Part shown: one piece after another, positions 1 through 6,493 of the stretch
How positions within the stretch are numbered: the first letter of the stretch is position 1
Layout of the letters: each line of letters starts with the position of its first letter
Origin: a virus
IMG/VR virus record: IMGVR_UViG_3300032829_000029
Span: 1 to 30,471 of that record
Length of the DNA: 30,471 nt
Direction: 5' to 3' (one strand)
Translations under genes and position numbers: made by a program
Notes under the pieces: generated by a model
The model's database searches: none
Seen by the model: the letters and a program-made list of their open reading frames with translations, nothing else
What the model was told of the DNA's origin: nothing

Positions 1-230
1 ACATTCGTATCGGCTGGATCGATCGTACCGGTTGATAGTGCTGTAGCATATGGAAGACCGAGACTTGCTCCTACCGTATTAGTTATCCAATCTTCCACAG
101 CATTAAACTCTGTTTCAAGTAACGCTTTTAGAATCGCATCAGTGAAAGCTCTCTTTTGCGCGTCTGTAAGCGTTGCGAGATATTCTATGAGATTTGTATG
201 GACATTATCACCGAGTACACCAGTTCCCAC
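1..230 (-). CDS. Baseplate-region protein, 5' part only
   Basis: An open frame of 76 codons runs off the left edge of the window, so only the N-terminus is present. The likely start is GTG at 230, preceded by an AAGGGGG ribosome binding site that lies in the end of the spike gene. The peptide begins VGTGVLGDNVHTNLIEY and contains a mostly helical, acidic stretch (residues about 17-50). I do not recognise a family. Its place directly after the spike gene in a contractile-tail operon suggests another baseplate component, which is inference from position only. It is in the same reading frame as the spike gene, separated only by a TGA and one sense codon. Confidence 0.6.
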   Translation of the reverse strand, partial: MGTGVLGDNVHTNLIEYLATLTDAQKRAFTDAILKALLETEFNAVEDWITNTVGASLGLPYATALSTGTIDPADTN

Positions 231-233
231 GAA

Positions 234-785
234 TCAAGCCCCCTTCAATTTTCTGATTCCGCCAAGTATTCCGCCATGCGGTGCAAGAGTCATCGGACAT
301 ATTGATATATTGCTCGGACACCATGACCCCGCATCGCCGGTGTTAAGCGTTATTCCTGTAGAATCGAGTATGATCTTTGCAACGTTCGCCATGATAAATT
401 GTTTCAACGTCTCATCGAAAATCAAGCTCGCATCTCCTTGTTCGAATATCACATCCTTACTCGTATCGGTATATGACTTCGTGACCTGATCTTTCATCTC
501 ATTCGCAATTCCAAGATACACCGGATGATCTTTTTCTCCACCCATGAAATAGACTTCTACCCAGTCGTTAACTTTTGGTACAATCATTCCTCTCTTGTCA
601 CGAGGAAAACACCAAGGAGCTTGAGAAGAAGAGAACCATCCGAGATATGGAATTATTGCTCGGACACATCCTTTATTATTCGGATCATTCGTATCTACAA
701 TTTGACCGACATAATGACGGAGAAATCTTGTTTCCTGAATCACAATTTCTTGAATTAGCCCTCGCATTGTTCTGGTATTATCCAT
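234..785 (-). CDS. Baseplate spike / assembly protein V-like (gp5 OB-fold)
   Basis: A 183-residue protein that resembles the N-terminal OB-fold of contractile-tail spike proteins (P2 gpV, Mu gp45, T4 gp5 N-domain). Residues 24-95 hold the typical pattern: HYVGQIVDTNDPNNKGCVRA, then IPYLGW, then an aromatic PWCFP segment, and KVNDWVEVYFMGG...PVYLG. The C-terminal part (110-183) is rich in short beta strands, as expected for the start of a spike beta-helix. In the family the protein trimerises under the hub and forms the membrane-piercing tip. Its ATG overlaps the stop of the hub gene (TAATG), so the two are probably translationally coupled. It lacks an obvious lysozyme domain. Confidence 0.8.
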   Translation of the reverse strand: MDNTRTMRGLIQEIVIQETRFLRHYVGQIVDTNDPNNKGCVRAIIPYLGWFSSSQAPWCFPRDKRGMIVPKVNDWVEVYFMGGEKDHPVYLGIANEMKDQVTKSYTDTSKDVIFEQGDASLIFDETLKQFIMANVAKIILDSTGITLNTGDAGSWCPSNISICPMTLAPHGGILGGIRKLKGA

Positions 786-2083
786 TAGAATAATTCTCCT
801 GTAGGGCTAATTGAAAATGCATCAACAATTTCAACATCCGTAAAATATCCGCTCATGCTAATCGAATGTGTTACTTTTCGAATGAACCATTTATTTTTCT
901 GAGAACTTGTAATATTTCCCGTATAAGCATGGCCCGGCAATATTACTTTTCCGATTTGATCCGGGAAATTATCTCCGAATAAAGCCTCGTTAGGAGGAGT
1001 AATCAAAGGATTACCGAGTACATGACAGTTAATAGAATATCCATAACCTTGTGGAGCTGTACAACTTTCAATCGGAGTGAAAAATCCATCATGTACAAGT
1101 ACAGCAAAATCATTAACGCCGAGATATTGGCTGACAAATTCCATTTGTCCCTGAACGCCATTCTTTGCATCTGCCGAGGCAAGATGTTCTTGAATTTTAT
1201 CAGTATTCAATCGATAAGTAACAACTTTCTGCTGTTCAGCGATATATTTTCTTGCCACGATCTGACCATCAACAATCGAAAGAATCGTATTATCTCCTGT
1301 ACCATTTTCTCCTTCTTTATTTTCCCATGAGTAGGAAATCACATTTGCTACTTTCCCTCGATAATCAAAATAGTTACTTGATCCAGTAGCCTCAAGAATT
1401 TGATTTTGAAAAGGAGATGTCCCGAGATACCGAGGTGATAGAAACATTCCCGCAATATCCCCGCTTTGTGTATATGCAATTCTGAAAATTGCTTGCCATT
1501 CATATGCTTTTGTTGATAAAAACTTAAAATCTGTTTCTTCTTGAATGATCGGATTATAATTTGTGACTTGCGCTACTCCTCGATCGAATCGAATATCTCT
1601 AAGAGCTGGAGATATTTTCATTCTATCGAAAACTTGTGCAATAATATCTGCTTTTGTTCCTGAGTTGTAAATTATTTCTTCTTTATTCCCTCTAAATCCG
1701 AATTCTCCAAAGTTCATATTATATGTAATAACACCTTGAGGAGAAGCCGATCCAGATGGATTGACTACATATGCCAGAATACCACGCCGTTCAATCTGTC
1801 CTATCATTTCATTAGCATTCATCATATTTCCGAGTTGAGATTGTAGGGCTGTATCGGACTTTTTATAACCGAATGATATCAATAATCGGGCACCGACTCG
1901 GAACATACGAGCAAGCGTAAGATCAGGATCATATAGAACAAGCGAACCCATGCCGAGTTTTTGCATTTCTTCGATGTATGAGAAGCTGATCACCTGGCGA
2001 GAAATATTCTGATATTTAGTTTCAATATCAGGTGATTCTATTATGAAAAATGAACTATCTTTATTGTTCAGTCCTATGCTCAC
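785..2083 (-). CDS. Baseplate hub protein (gp27/gpD-like)
   Basis: A 432-residue protein placed directly before the spike gene, where contractile phages encode the hub (P2 gpD, Mu gp44, T4 gp27). The sequence is beta-rich with hub-like segments: an early SFSYIEEMQKLGMGSLVLYDPDL portion (residues about 33-55), RVGARLLISFGYK, TKADIIAQVFDRMKISP (about 143-158), and a C-terminal PGHAYTG...KWFIRKVTHSISMSGYFTDVEIVDAF. The hub joins the tail tube to the spike trimer. The start is a GTG overlapping the previous gene's stop (GTGA). The family call rests on length, order and general motif appearance, not on a catalytic signature. Confidence 0.7.
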   Translation of the reverse strand: MSIGLNNKDSSFFIIESPDIETKYQNISRQVISFSYIEEMQKLGMGSLVLYDPDLTLARMFRVGARLLISFGYKKSDTALQSQLGNMMNANEMIGQIERRGILAYVVNPSGSASPQGVITYNMNFGEFGFRGNKEEIIYNSGTKADIIAQVFDRMKISPALRDIRFDRGVAQVTNYNPIIQEETDFKFLSTKAYEWQAIFRIAYTQSGDIAGMFLSPRYLGTSPFQNQILEATGSSNYFDYRGKVANVISYSWENKEGENGTGDNTILSIVDGQIVARKYIAEQQKVVTYRLNTDKIQEHLASADAKNGVQGQMEFVSQYLGVNDFAVLVHDGFFTPIESCTAPQGYGYSINCHVLGNPLITPPNEALFGDNFPDQIGKVILPGHAYTGNITSSQKNKWFIRKVTHSISMSGYFTDVEIVDAFSISPTGELF

Positions 2084-2358
2084 TCGATTGGTACCTGTAT
2101 TTTTCTAAGCTGAGTAAGATCAAAATTGGCGTCAACGATCGCTATACAATTCTGATCGAATAGTTTATAAACTTTATCTTCTCCTCCATCTCCGAATACT
2201 TCTGGTTTGACGGCGACCGAATCAAGAAGTTCTGTTCCGCTCTTGTCGACTGAATAAGATGAGGCAGCAGGAACAATAGGTCGTACATCTTTAAGCGTAT
2301 ATGTCTTTCCGTTGATATCAGTGAATATTCTTGTTCCTACTTGAAAATCGTTTACCAT
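2080..2358 (-). CDS. Small baseplate-module protein
   Basis: A 92-residue protein (MVNDFQVGTRIFTDINGKTY...) between a tail/baseplate protein and the hub gene. I do not recognise a family. It is beta-rich with a central Ser/Val/Gly linker and an acidic GDGGEDK turn near residue 59. The chosen ATG at 2358 overlaps the upstream stop as TGATG, and the TTG one codon earlier is less likely. Its stop overlaps the hub GTG, so it is probably translated stoichiometrically with the baseplate genes. In related operons such small proteins are baseplate connectors or tail-tip adaptors, which is only a positional guess here. Confidence 0.6.
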   Translation of the reverse strand: MVNDFQVGTRIFTDINGKTYTLKDVRPIVPAASSYSVDKSGTELLDSVAVKPEVFGDGGEDKVYKLFDQNCIAIVDANFDLTQLRKIQVPIE

Positions 2359-2948
2359 CAATAAACCTTTCCGTTTCTGACTTGATTATCGATTACATCA
2401 AATGCGCTGAGTGCTTCACCTCCGAGCGCCGATAAAGTACGAAATGCTTCTTCGAGTTTGTATAATGGACTCGTCTCATCAAGCGTCAATTCAATACTGA
2501 TTTCTGAATACTGCGGATACCCGAGTTGATTCACCCATCCTTTTTTATGTGTTACGTCACACTTTGAGACGTACCATTCAAGCGGAGCTGAACCAATACC
2601 CCAGTAATAAAGTACCTTCGGATTCGGTGTAAATTGTCCACGAACGCCGGTAAAAATATTTCCTATTCCGATTCCCTGATTTCGTAGCTGATCAAATTGT
2701 TTCAACATGAGAACATTCCCGACCGTGTTATTTCGCTTGATTAACTGTAAAGTAAAACTGACTTTTCTATTCGAATTCCCTGCCGGCTGTATAGGAGCAT
2801 AATTGAGACCAGGTATAGGAGTCTCTACGAGCACGATTCCCTTTGTGTCCGATATATCACCCGGGATGATAGGAGTTGTTATCAATTGCTGATTGTAGAG
2901 ATCATACATAAACCAGGGTAACGCGAATACATATCTCGGTATGTTCAA
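2358..2948 (-). CDS. Tail/baseplate protein downstream of tape measure
   Basis: A 195-residue protein with a conserved-looking core: VLVETPIPGLNYAPIQPAG (residues about 39-57), NRKVSFTLQLIKRNN, and LEWYVSKCDVTHKKGW...YPQYSEISIELTLDE. This pattern fits the group of myovirus proteins encoded between the tape measure and the hub (the gp53/XkdP-type tube-baseplate connectors). A C-terminal LysM domain, common in XkdP, is not visible. The start is a TTG at 2948 overlapping the tape measure stop (TTGA), with a GGAG ribosome binding site 8 nt upstream inside the tape measure gene. The general role (tail-to-baseplate joining) is fairly secure from position, the exact family is not. Confidence 0.65.
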   Translation of the reverse strand: MNIPRYVFALPWFMYDLYNQQLITTPIIPGDISDTKGIVLVETPIPGLNYAPIQPAGNSNRKVSFTLQLIKRNNTVGNVLMLKQFDQLRNQGIGIGNIFTGVRGQFTPNPKVLYYWGIGSAPLEWYVSKCDVTHKKGWVNQLGYPQYSEISIELTLDETSPLYKLEEAFRTLSALGGEALSAFDVIDNQVRNGKVY

Positions 2949-4225
2949 TATCCCGCTCCTATCAATTCGAGATTGAGTCTCGATCTTATCCCGTCATAAA
3001 TACCATCGATAAAATTAACGCCTGCCGTTTTTGCGTTTCCTTCGGTCACATTAAGATTGATTGCTCCAAAGTTAACAGTAACAGATTTCCCGGCATTCCC
3101 TTTCGTCGCAAGAATATTATCTTCTGGGTTTAGCTTGATAACATCGCCTTTTTTCGTTATAAGCGCATCATCAATTTTGTTTGTATAATATCCGTTTTCG
3201 GAAACATATTTACCGAATCTCGGATCATTCGAAAGCTCAAAATATTCTCCGCGCTTGTTATATAATCCTATTCCTTTTTTTACATTCTCAAATCGTCTTG
3301 CCTGTTCGGTTCTTTTATCCTTTTCTTTCTGTTTTTCAACTTCCGAATTGTACCATTTCTCATATCCAGCCTCGTCACCCTTGACGACGAAACTGAGAGC
3401 TTTCATAAGCTGACTTAATGCTGTGACCGTATTCCCTACAAGCTCGCCGATTGTGGTAAAAACTGTCTTCCATCCTTCGAGTGCATCTTCACCGGTATAG
3501 AGCTTGTCAATTATTATGCTCATGGAATCTGCCATACTTTTGAATGTGTCTTCAAGATCAGGAAGATTTTTTCCGAATCCTTTTACAAAAGCATCCGCAA
3601 GCTGTACAAAGAGATTGAGAATTTTACCGACGATTTCCTCGGTCTTTGTAAAAAAATCACTTTTGGTAATCCCTTTCAGAATCCCCCCAATGAACTCTGC
3701 AATCAAAGCGAATTTGAAAGATAAAACATTCAGAAGTTCATCAAAATTCTTAATCTGTGATCCGAAAATATTATTGACGAGATTCAAGAATGCGCTTCCG
3801 ATTGCTTTAGCTACTTCAAATATTTCTTTTCCAACGGTAAGAATTACCTTGAATACATTCGCTATCGTCTGCCCCCAGACTACGAATTGACCGCGATTAT
3901 CACGAACCCAGTTGAGGATGCCTTGTAAAAGCGGCATCAATTCTTTTCTAAGCGGCCAGAGAAGATTTTTGAAAAAGATGTCCCCCGCTTGCTTGAATAC
4001 CATGCCGACTTCTGGAATACGTGCTATTATTGCCTTGACTCCAAGAAATCCAGCTGTAACAGCTCCGATTTTCATAACCGCGTTTGTCATCCCTTGGCTT
4101 ATCTTTTTGACCATATTTTCAGTGTTCTTCTCGGTATGAGCCATTGATTCATTCATTTTTTTGAATCCGTTAACAAATGGTTCCGGATTGAAACCGAATT
4201 CTATATCATCTCGTCCGTTCGGCAT
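2945..4225 (-). CDS. Tape measure protein (short)
   Basis: A 426-residue protein with a helical N-terminus (residues 1-60, with MAHTEKNTENMVKKI), several hydrophobic helices (about 60-85, 115-155 and 165-190), and a charged C-terminal part. It sits immediately after the frameshifted tail assembly chaperone gene, the classic location of the tape measure. It sets tail length while the tube polymerises and is later ejected, and its hydrophobic segments may enter the host membrane. At 426 residues it is short. With the family rule of about 1.5 angstroms per residue it predicts a tail of about 60-65 nm. It overlaps the chaperone's -1 frame extension by 20 nt. Confidence 0.8.
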   Translation of the reverse strand: MPNGRDDIEFGFNPEPFVNGFKKMNESMAHTEKNTENMVKKISQGMTNAVMKIGAVTAGFLGVKAIIARIPEVGMVFKQAGDIFFKNLLWPLRKELMPLLQGILNWVRDNRGQFVVWGQTIANVFKVILTVGKEIFEVAKAIGSAFLNLVNNIFGSQIKNFDELLNVLSFKFALIAEFIGGILKGITKSDFFTKTEEIVGKILNLFVQLADAFVKGFGKNLPDLEDTFKSMADSMSIIIDKLYTGEDALEGWKTVFTTIGELVGNTVTALSQLMKALSFVVKGDEAGYEKWYNSEVEKQKEKDKRTEQARRFENVKKGIGLYNKRGEYFELSNDPRFGKYVSENGYYTNKIDDALITKKGDVIKLNPEDNILATKGNAGKSVTVNFGAINLNVTEGNAKTAGVNFIDGIYDGIRSRLNLELIGAGY

Positions 4226-5227
4226 TCTCTTTCCTCAGTTCATCAATAATCATTTCATAATCCGTATAACTTATATCCATCAATTCTGATATCGTAATTG
4301 CTCCAAAAGTTGCTTTTGCTACTTGTAATCCTTCCAGAATGAATACGCGCCGATCAATATCGATATATCGCAAGCTTGATGCTACCCATTCCGTTCCTTC
4401 GGTCTGTACACCGTTTAGTTCGATGCCAGACCTGAAACGAAAAAATTACTCGTGTTAACCGTCGCCTCCCACACCTTACCGCACTCATAACATCGTTTCT
4501 CTACCGTCGATTGTAATCCGTACTTCTTGATCGGTTCATAAATTGATCGCATATCGGATTGATTCAGATTCTCGAAAATATAGACACCCCATTCAGCGCG
4601 GAACTTTGAATCAACATGTTCTGCATTCGCAGTAATAAGACAATTCTTATATAGAACAATCTGGAATCGTGTTCCGCCCGTTATTGATGTTTGTTTCGCC
4701 GTTAGAATGCAATCTCCGAGAGTAGGAATCCGAAGCTCGACAGAATCAATCTCCATCCTGAAAGATTCATCTTTGACGCTTTTAATTATAATAGGAGATT
4801 CAAATTGATATTGAATTGTATTTGTCGGTTGGTCTTCTACAGTAATAGCAAGATCAGAAATCCTGTCTCGCGTGTCGGAATCATCTTTCAGTTCCGCTAT
4901 GATCTTCTTACCACATCGAGGGCATGTATATATACCTTCGATATAATCCTGTGGATCGACAAGAAGCATAGTCTTGATTGCCACAAGTTCCGCCGATCGA
5001 TAAGGCATAGCCTTAATCAGTTCCTTGAGTTTTGCCGAATCATCAGTTATGTCATCATCGGAACTTATTGATTCTGTGCATCCGAGAATGAACTGATACA
5101 TAGCGGAATAGATGTCTCCGGTGCTCGCTGTCTCTTCAACATCGGCAAGCACCTTAACTTTAGGCTTTTTGATTTCTATATCGGTGTAAATCTTGTCATT
5201 CAGGAATATCGCCTTCGGTAGTTTCAC
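4206..5227 (-). CDS. Tail assembly chaperone, -1 frameshift product
   Basis: Ribosomes that slip back one base at the heptamer T TTT TTC (4445-4439) leave the zero frame after residue 263 and read 77 more codons to a TGA at 4208-4206. The product has 340 residues. The extension starts RFRSGIELNGVQTEG and contains a well-formed alpha/beta stretch (RYIDIDRRVFILEGLQVAKA...ELMDISYTDYEMIIDELRKE). The -1 frame has a TAA directly 5' of the heptamer and no start codon near its beginning, so it is explained only by frameshifting. In lambda (G/GT), Mu and many other phages the shifted form bridges the tube protein and the tape measure. Here it overlaps the tape measure start by 20 nt. Confidence 0.85.
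4415..5227 (-). CDS. Tail assembly chaperone, zero-frame product with zinc ribbon
   Basis: A 270-residue protein between the tail tube and tape measure genes. It resembles T4 gp26/gp51-type proteins (the T4 baseplate protein family), which act as tail assembly chaperones in many myoviruses. It has two CxxC knuckles, CPRC near residues 102-105 and CYEC near residues 248-251, that could form a structural zinc site. The start is GTG at 5227, with GGAGG 8 nt upstream in the end of the tube gene. This is the G-like short product. A slippery T TTT TTC at codons 262-263 allows a longer GT-like product, listed separately. Confidence 0.75.
   Translation of the reverse strand: MKLPKAIFLNDKIYTDIEIKKPKVKVLADVEETASTGDIYSAMYQFILGCTESISSDDDITDDSAKLKELIKAMPYRSAELVAIKTMLLVDPQDYIEGIYTCPRCGKKIIAELKDDSDTRDRISDLAITVEDQPTNTIQYQFESPIIIKSVKDESFRMEIDSVELRIPTLGDCILTAKQTSITGGTRFQIVLYKNCLITANAEHVDSKFRAEWGVYIFENLNQSDMRSIYEPIKKYGLQSTVEKRCYECGKVWEATVNTSNFFVSGLASN
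4439..4445 (-). promoter_or_regulatory. Slippery heptamer T TTT TTC for -1 frameshift
   Basis: In the zero frame the codons read AAT TTT TTC, which gives the X XXY YYZ heptamer T TTT TTC in the correct phase. After slippage both tRNAs re-pair on TTT TTT. It lies 21 nt before the zero-frame stop and directly after a TAA in the -1 frame. I did not find a strong downstream stem-loop by eye. Confidence 0.85.
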
Positions 5228-5230
5228 GAT

Positions 5231-5638
5231 TTACGCCTCCGCTGCTATCTTGTTCACGTCCCATGGAACGAGCCCGACCGTTATCTGTGCATAAGTAGGT
5301 GACGCTCCATCGAACGGAGGATCAACGAGTTTATTGCATTCGGTCGATGGCAAGAGTACACGTGCGAACTCTTTACCATCTCTGTCGCATCGTATGATTG
5401 TCACATCATGAACTTCCTTATTCTCGAAATACGAACGAAAATACGTAAGCGTATTAGAATCACGAGCAACCTTGTAGACGAGTTCGAGCAAAGGTTCTTT
5501 CATGACTCCGCTTGTAATATTCCTGATCTTCGAGAATTCCGGTACTTCGATTGTTGCCTCTTCGAGTAAGAATCCTGGATATTTTACGAGCCCTGCAATC
5601 TCTACGCCGTCATAGAGCACTCGTACTTTTTCGGCCAT
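5231..5638 (-). CDS. Tail tube protein
   Basis: A 135-residue protein that follows the sheath gene and has the composition and size of myovirus tube proteins (gp19 or XkdM class): an N-terminal VRVLYDGVEIAGL strand pair, GFLLEEATIEVPEF, KEPLLELVYKVARDSNTLTYF, and a C-terminal PTYAQITVGLVPWDV. Hexamers stack to form the inner tube through which DNA passes. No Shine-Dalgarno sequence precedes its ATG in the genomic sequence. The upstream 248 bases are the 3' core of a group I intron. An AAGGAG at the end of the sheath gene would come next to this ATG only after splicing. Confidence 0.8.
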   Translation of the reverse strand: MAEKVRVLYDGVEIAGLVKYPGFLLEEATIEVPEFSKIRNITSGVMKEPLLELVYKVARDSNTLTYFRSYFENKEVHDVTIIRCDRDGKEFARVLLPSTECNKLVDPPFDGASPTYAQITVGLVPWDVNKIAAEA

Positions 5639-6486
5639 CGTTTATGTTCGTTATCAATCGCTATTTGATAACCGCCTTTCGGCTGCTCATGGTTCCCCAT
5701 GAGACCAGACTATATCATCGCTTTTCGGCGCCCCGTGCTTCCGCTCGCTTGAGCGTACTCCTTTCGGATAGTCGTTACACCTTCCGTTTATACGGCTCGG
5801 CTCGGTATTGCCCTATCTGGGTATCCACCGAATTCTCGGGGTTTAATCGGGACAATATTTCATCCCGCGTTTGCATATCGTTTCGCTCCTATCCTGCAAA
5901 ACTATTTTGCAGTATTATGTATTCTCTTTCAGAGTTATAAAAACTCTTACTTCTATACCATTCAAGAAAATCATTATTTGATTTACTTGAATTACATTTA
6001 GCGCAAGCCCCAAAAAGATTGTTTATTATGTGTTGCCCGCCTTTTGAAGTTGGAAATAAATGTTCTACACTTTTTTTATTTTTACTTCCACAATAACAAC
6101 AGCCTTCAAGAATATTAAATCTATCTATTAACTGTTTTCTTGTTATCCCTAAGTGTTCTTCAACGTTAGGATATTGATCAGGATGTAGAAGCATATGAAA
6201 TCCAAACATTTCTTTTTTTTGTTCTGGAGTTTTTTTATCTCCGTGAACCATTAAATATTTTTTATCACTTTTATGTTTAGATTCTTTGTATTTATCAGGG
6301 TTTCTTATTCTCCATTTTCTTGTTCTTTCAAGTTGCCCCTTTTTCTTTCCTGCTTCATGAAGTAAGAAAGAGCATGATTTGCTACATGCAATTTTTCTTT
6401 GATAATGTGTCTCAAATGTTGATCCGCAGATAATACATTTTCTTTTAAAAGATTTCATATTTATTTTCATGCTCTTATTATCTCAC
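5639..6486 (-). ncRNA. Group I intron containing an HNH gene
   Basis: The region 5' of the tube ATG has the hallmarks of a group I intron core. P7 strands are GACTAT (5773-5768) and ATAGTC (5713-5708, within the typical GATATAGTC block). P8 is CGCTC-AAGC-GAGCG (5755-5742). P9 is CTCATGG-GGAA-CCATGAG (5703-5686). It is followed by GCC-GAAA-GGC (5783... region 5683-5674) and an 8-bp stem GTTATCAA/TTGATAAC (5672-5650). Upstream of P7 lies the GGCAATACCGAGCC block expected for P5/P6. The 3' end is inferred at G5639 just before ATG. The 5' splice site is inferred after the T of GGAGAAT at 6487. P1 was not identified, so the 5' border is uncertain, but the 3' core is solid. Confidence 0.8.
5889..6470 (-). 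CDS. HNH homing endonuclease in group I intron
   Basis: A 193-residue protein with an N-terminal zinc-finger-like segment (CIICGSTF...CSKSC, about residues 12-33) and a C-terminal HNH nuclease: CCYCGSKNKKSVEHLFP, then NNLFGACAKCNSSKSN (about 119-165). The two CxxC pairs bind structural zinc, and the EH of SVEH and the Asn before FGAC are the expected catalytic positions. Such enzymes cut intronless alleles and drive intron homing. It is clearly richer in A+T than the flanking tail genes. Its last codons form a perfect 8-bp hairpin (CTGCAAAATAGTTTTGCAG, 5912-5894), suggesting the 3' end of the gene is also part of the intron fold. Confidence 0.85.
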   Translation of the reverse strand: MKINMKSFKRKCIICGSTFETHYQRKIACSKSCSFLLHEAGKKKGQLERTRKWRIRNPDKYKESKHKSDKKYLMVHGDKKTPEQKKEMFGFHMLLHPDQYPNVEEHLGITRKQLIDRFNILEGCCYCGSKNKKSVEHLFPTSKGGQHIINNLFGACAKCNSSKSNNDFLEWYRSKSFYNSEREYIILQNSFAG

Positions 6487-6493
6487 ATTCTCC

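Noticed and set aside
142-785. Plus-strand ORFs opposite the spike gene
   Set aside because: Low-complexity translations without ribosome binding sites, opposite a well-recognised gene.
5780-5882. A 33-codon plus-looking minus-strand ORF with ATG after AGGAG (MQTRDEILSRLNP...) between the HNH gene and the tube gene
   Set aside because: It lies across the P3-P7 core of the group I intron, whose structural motifs explain the sequence. No family resemblance.
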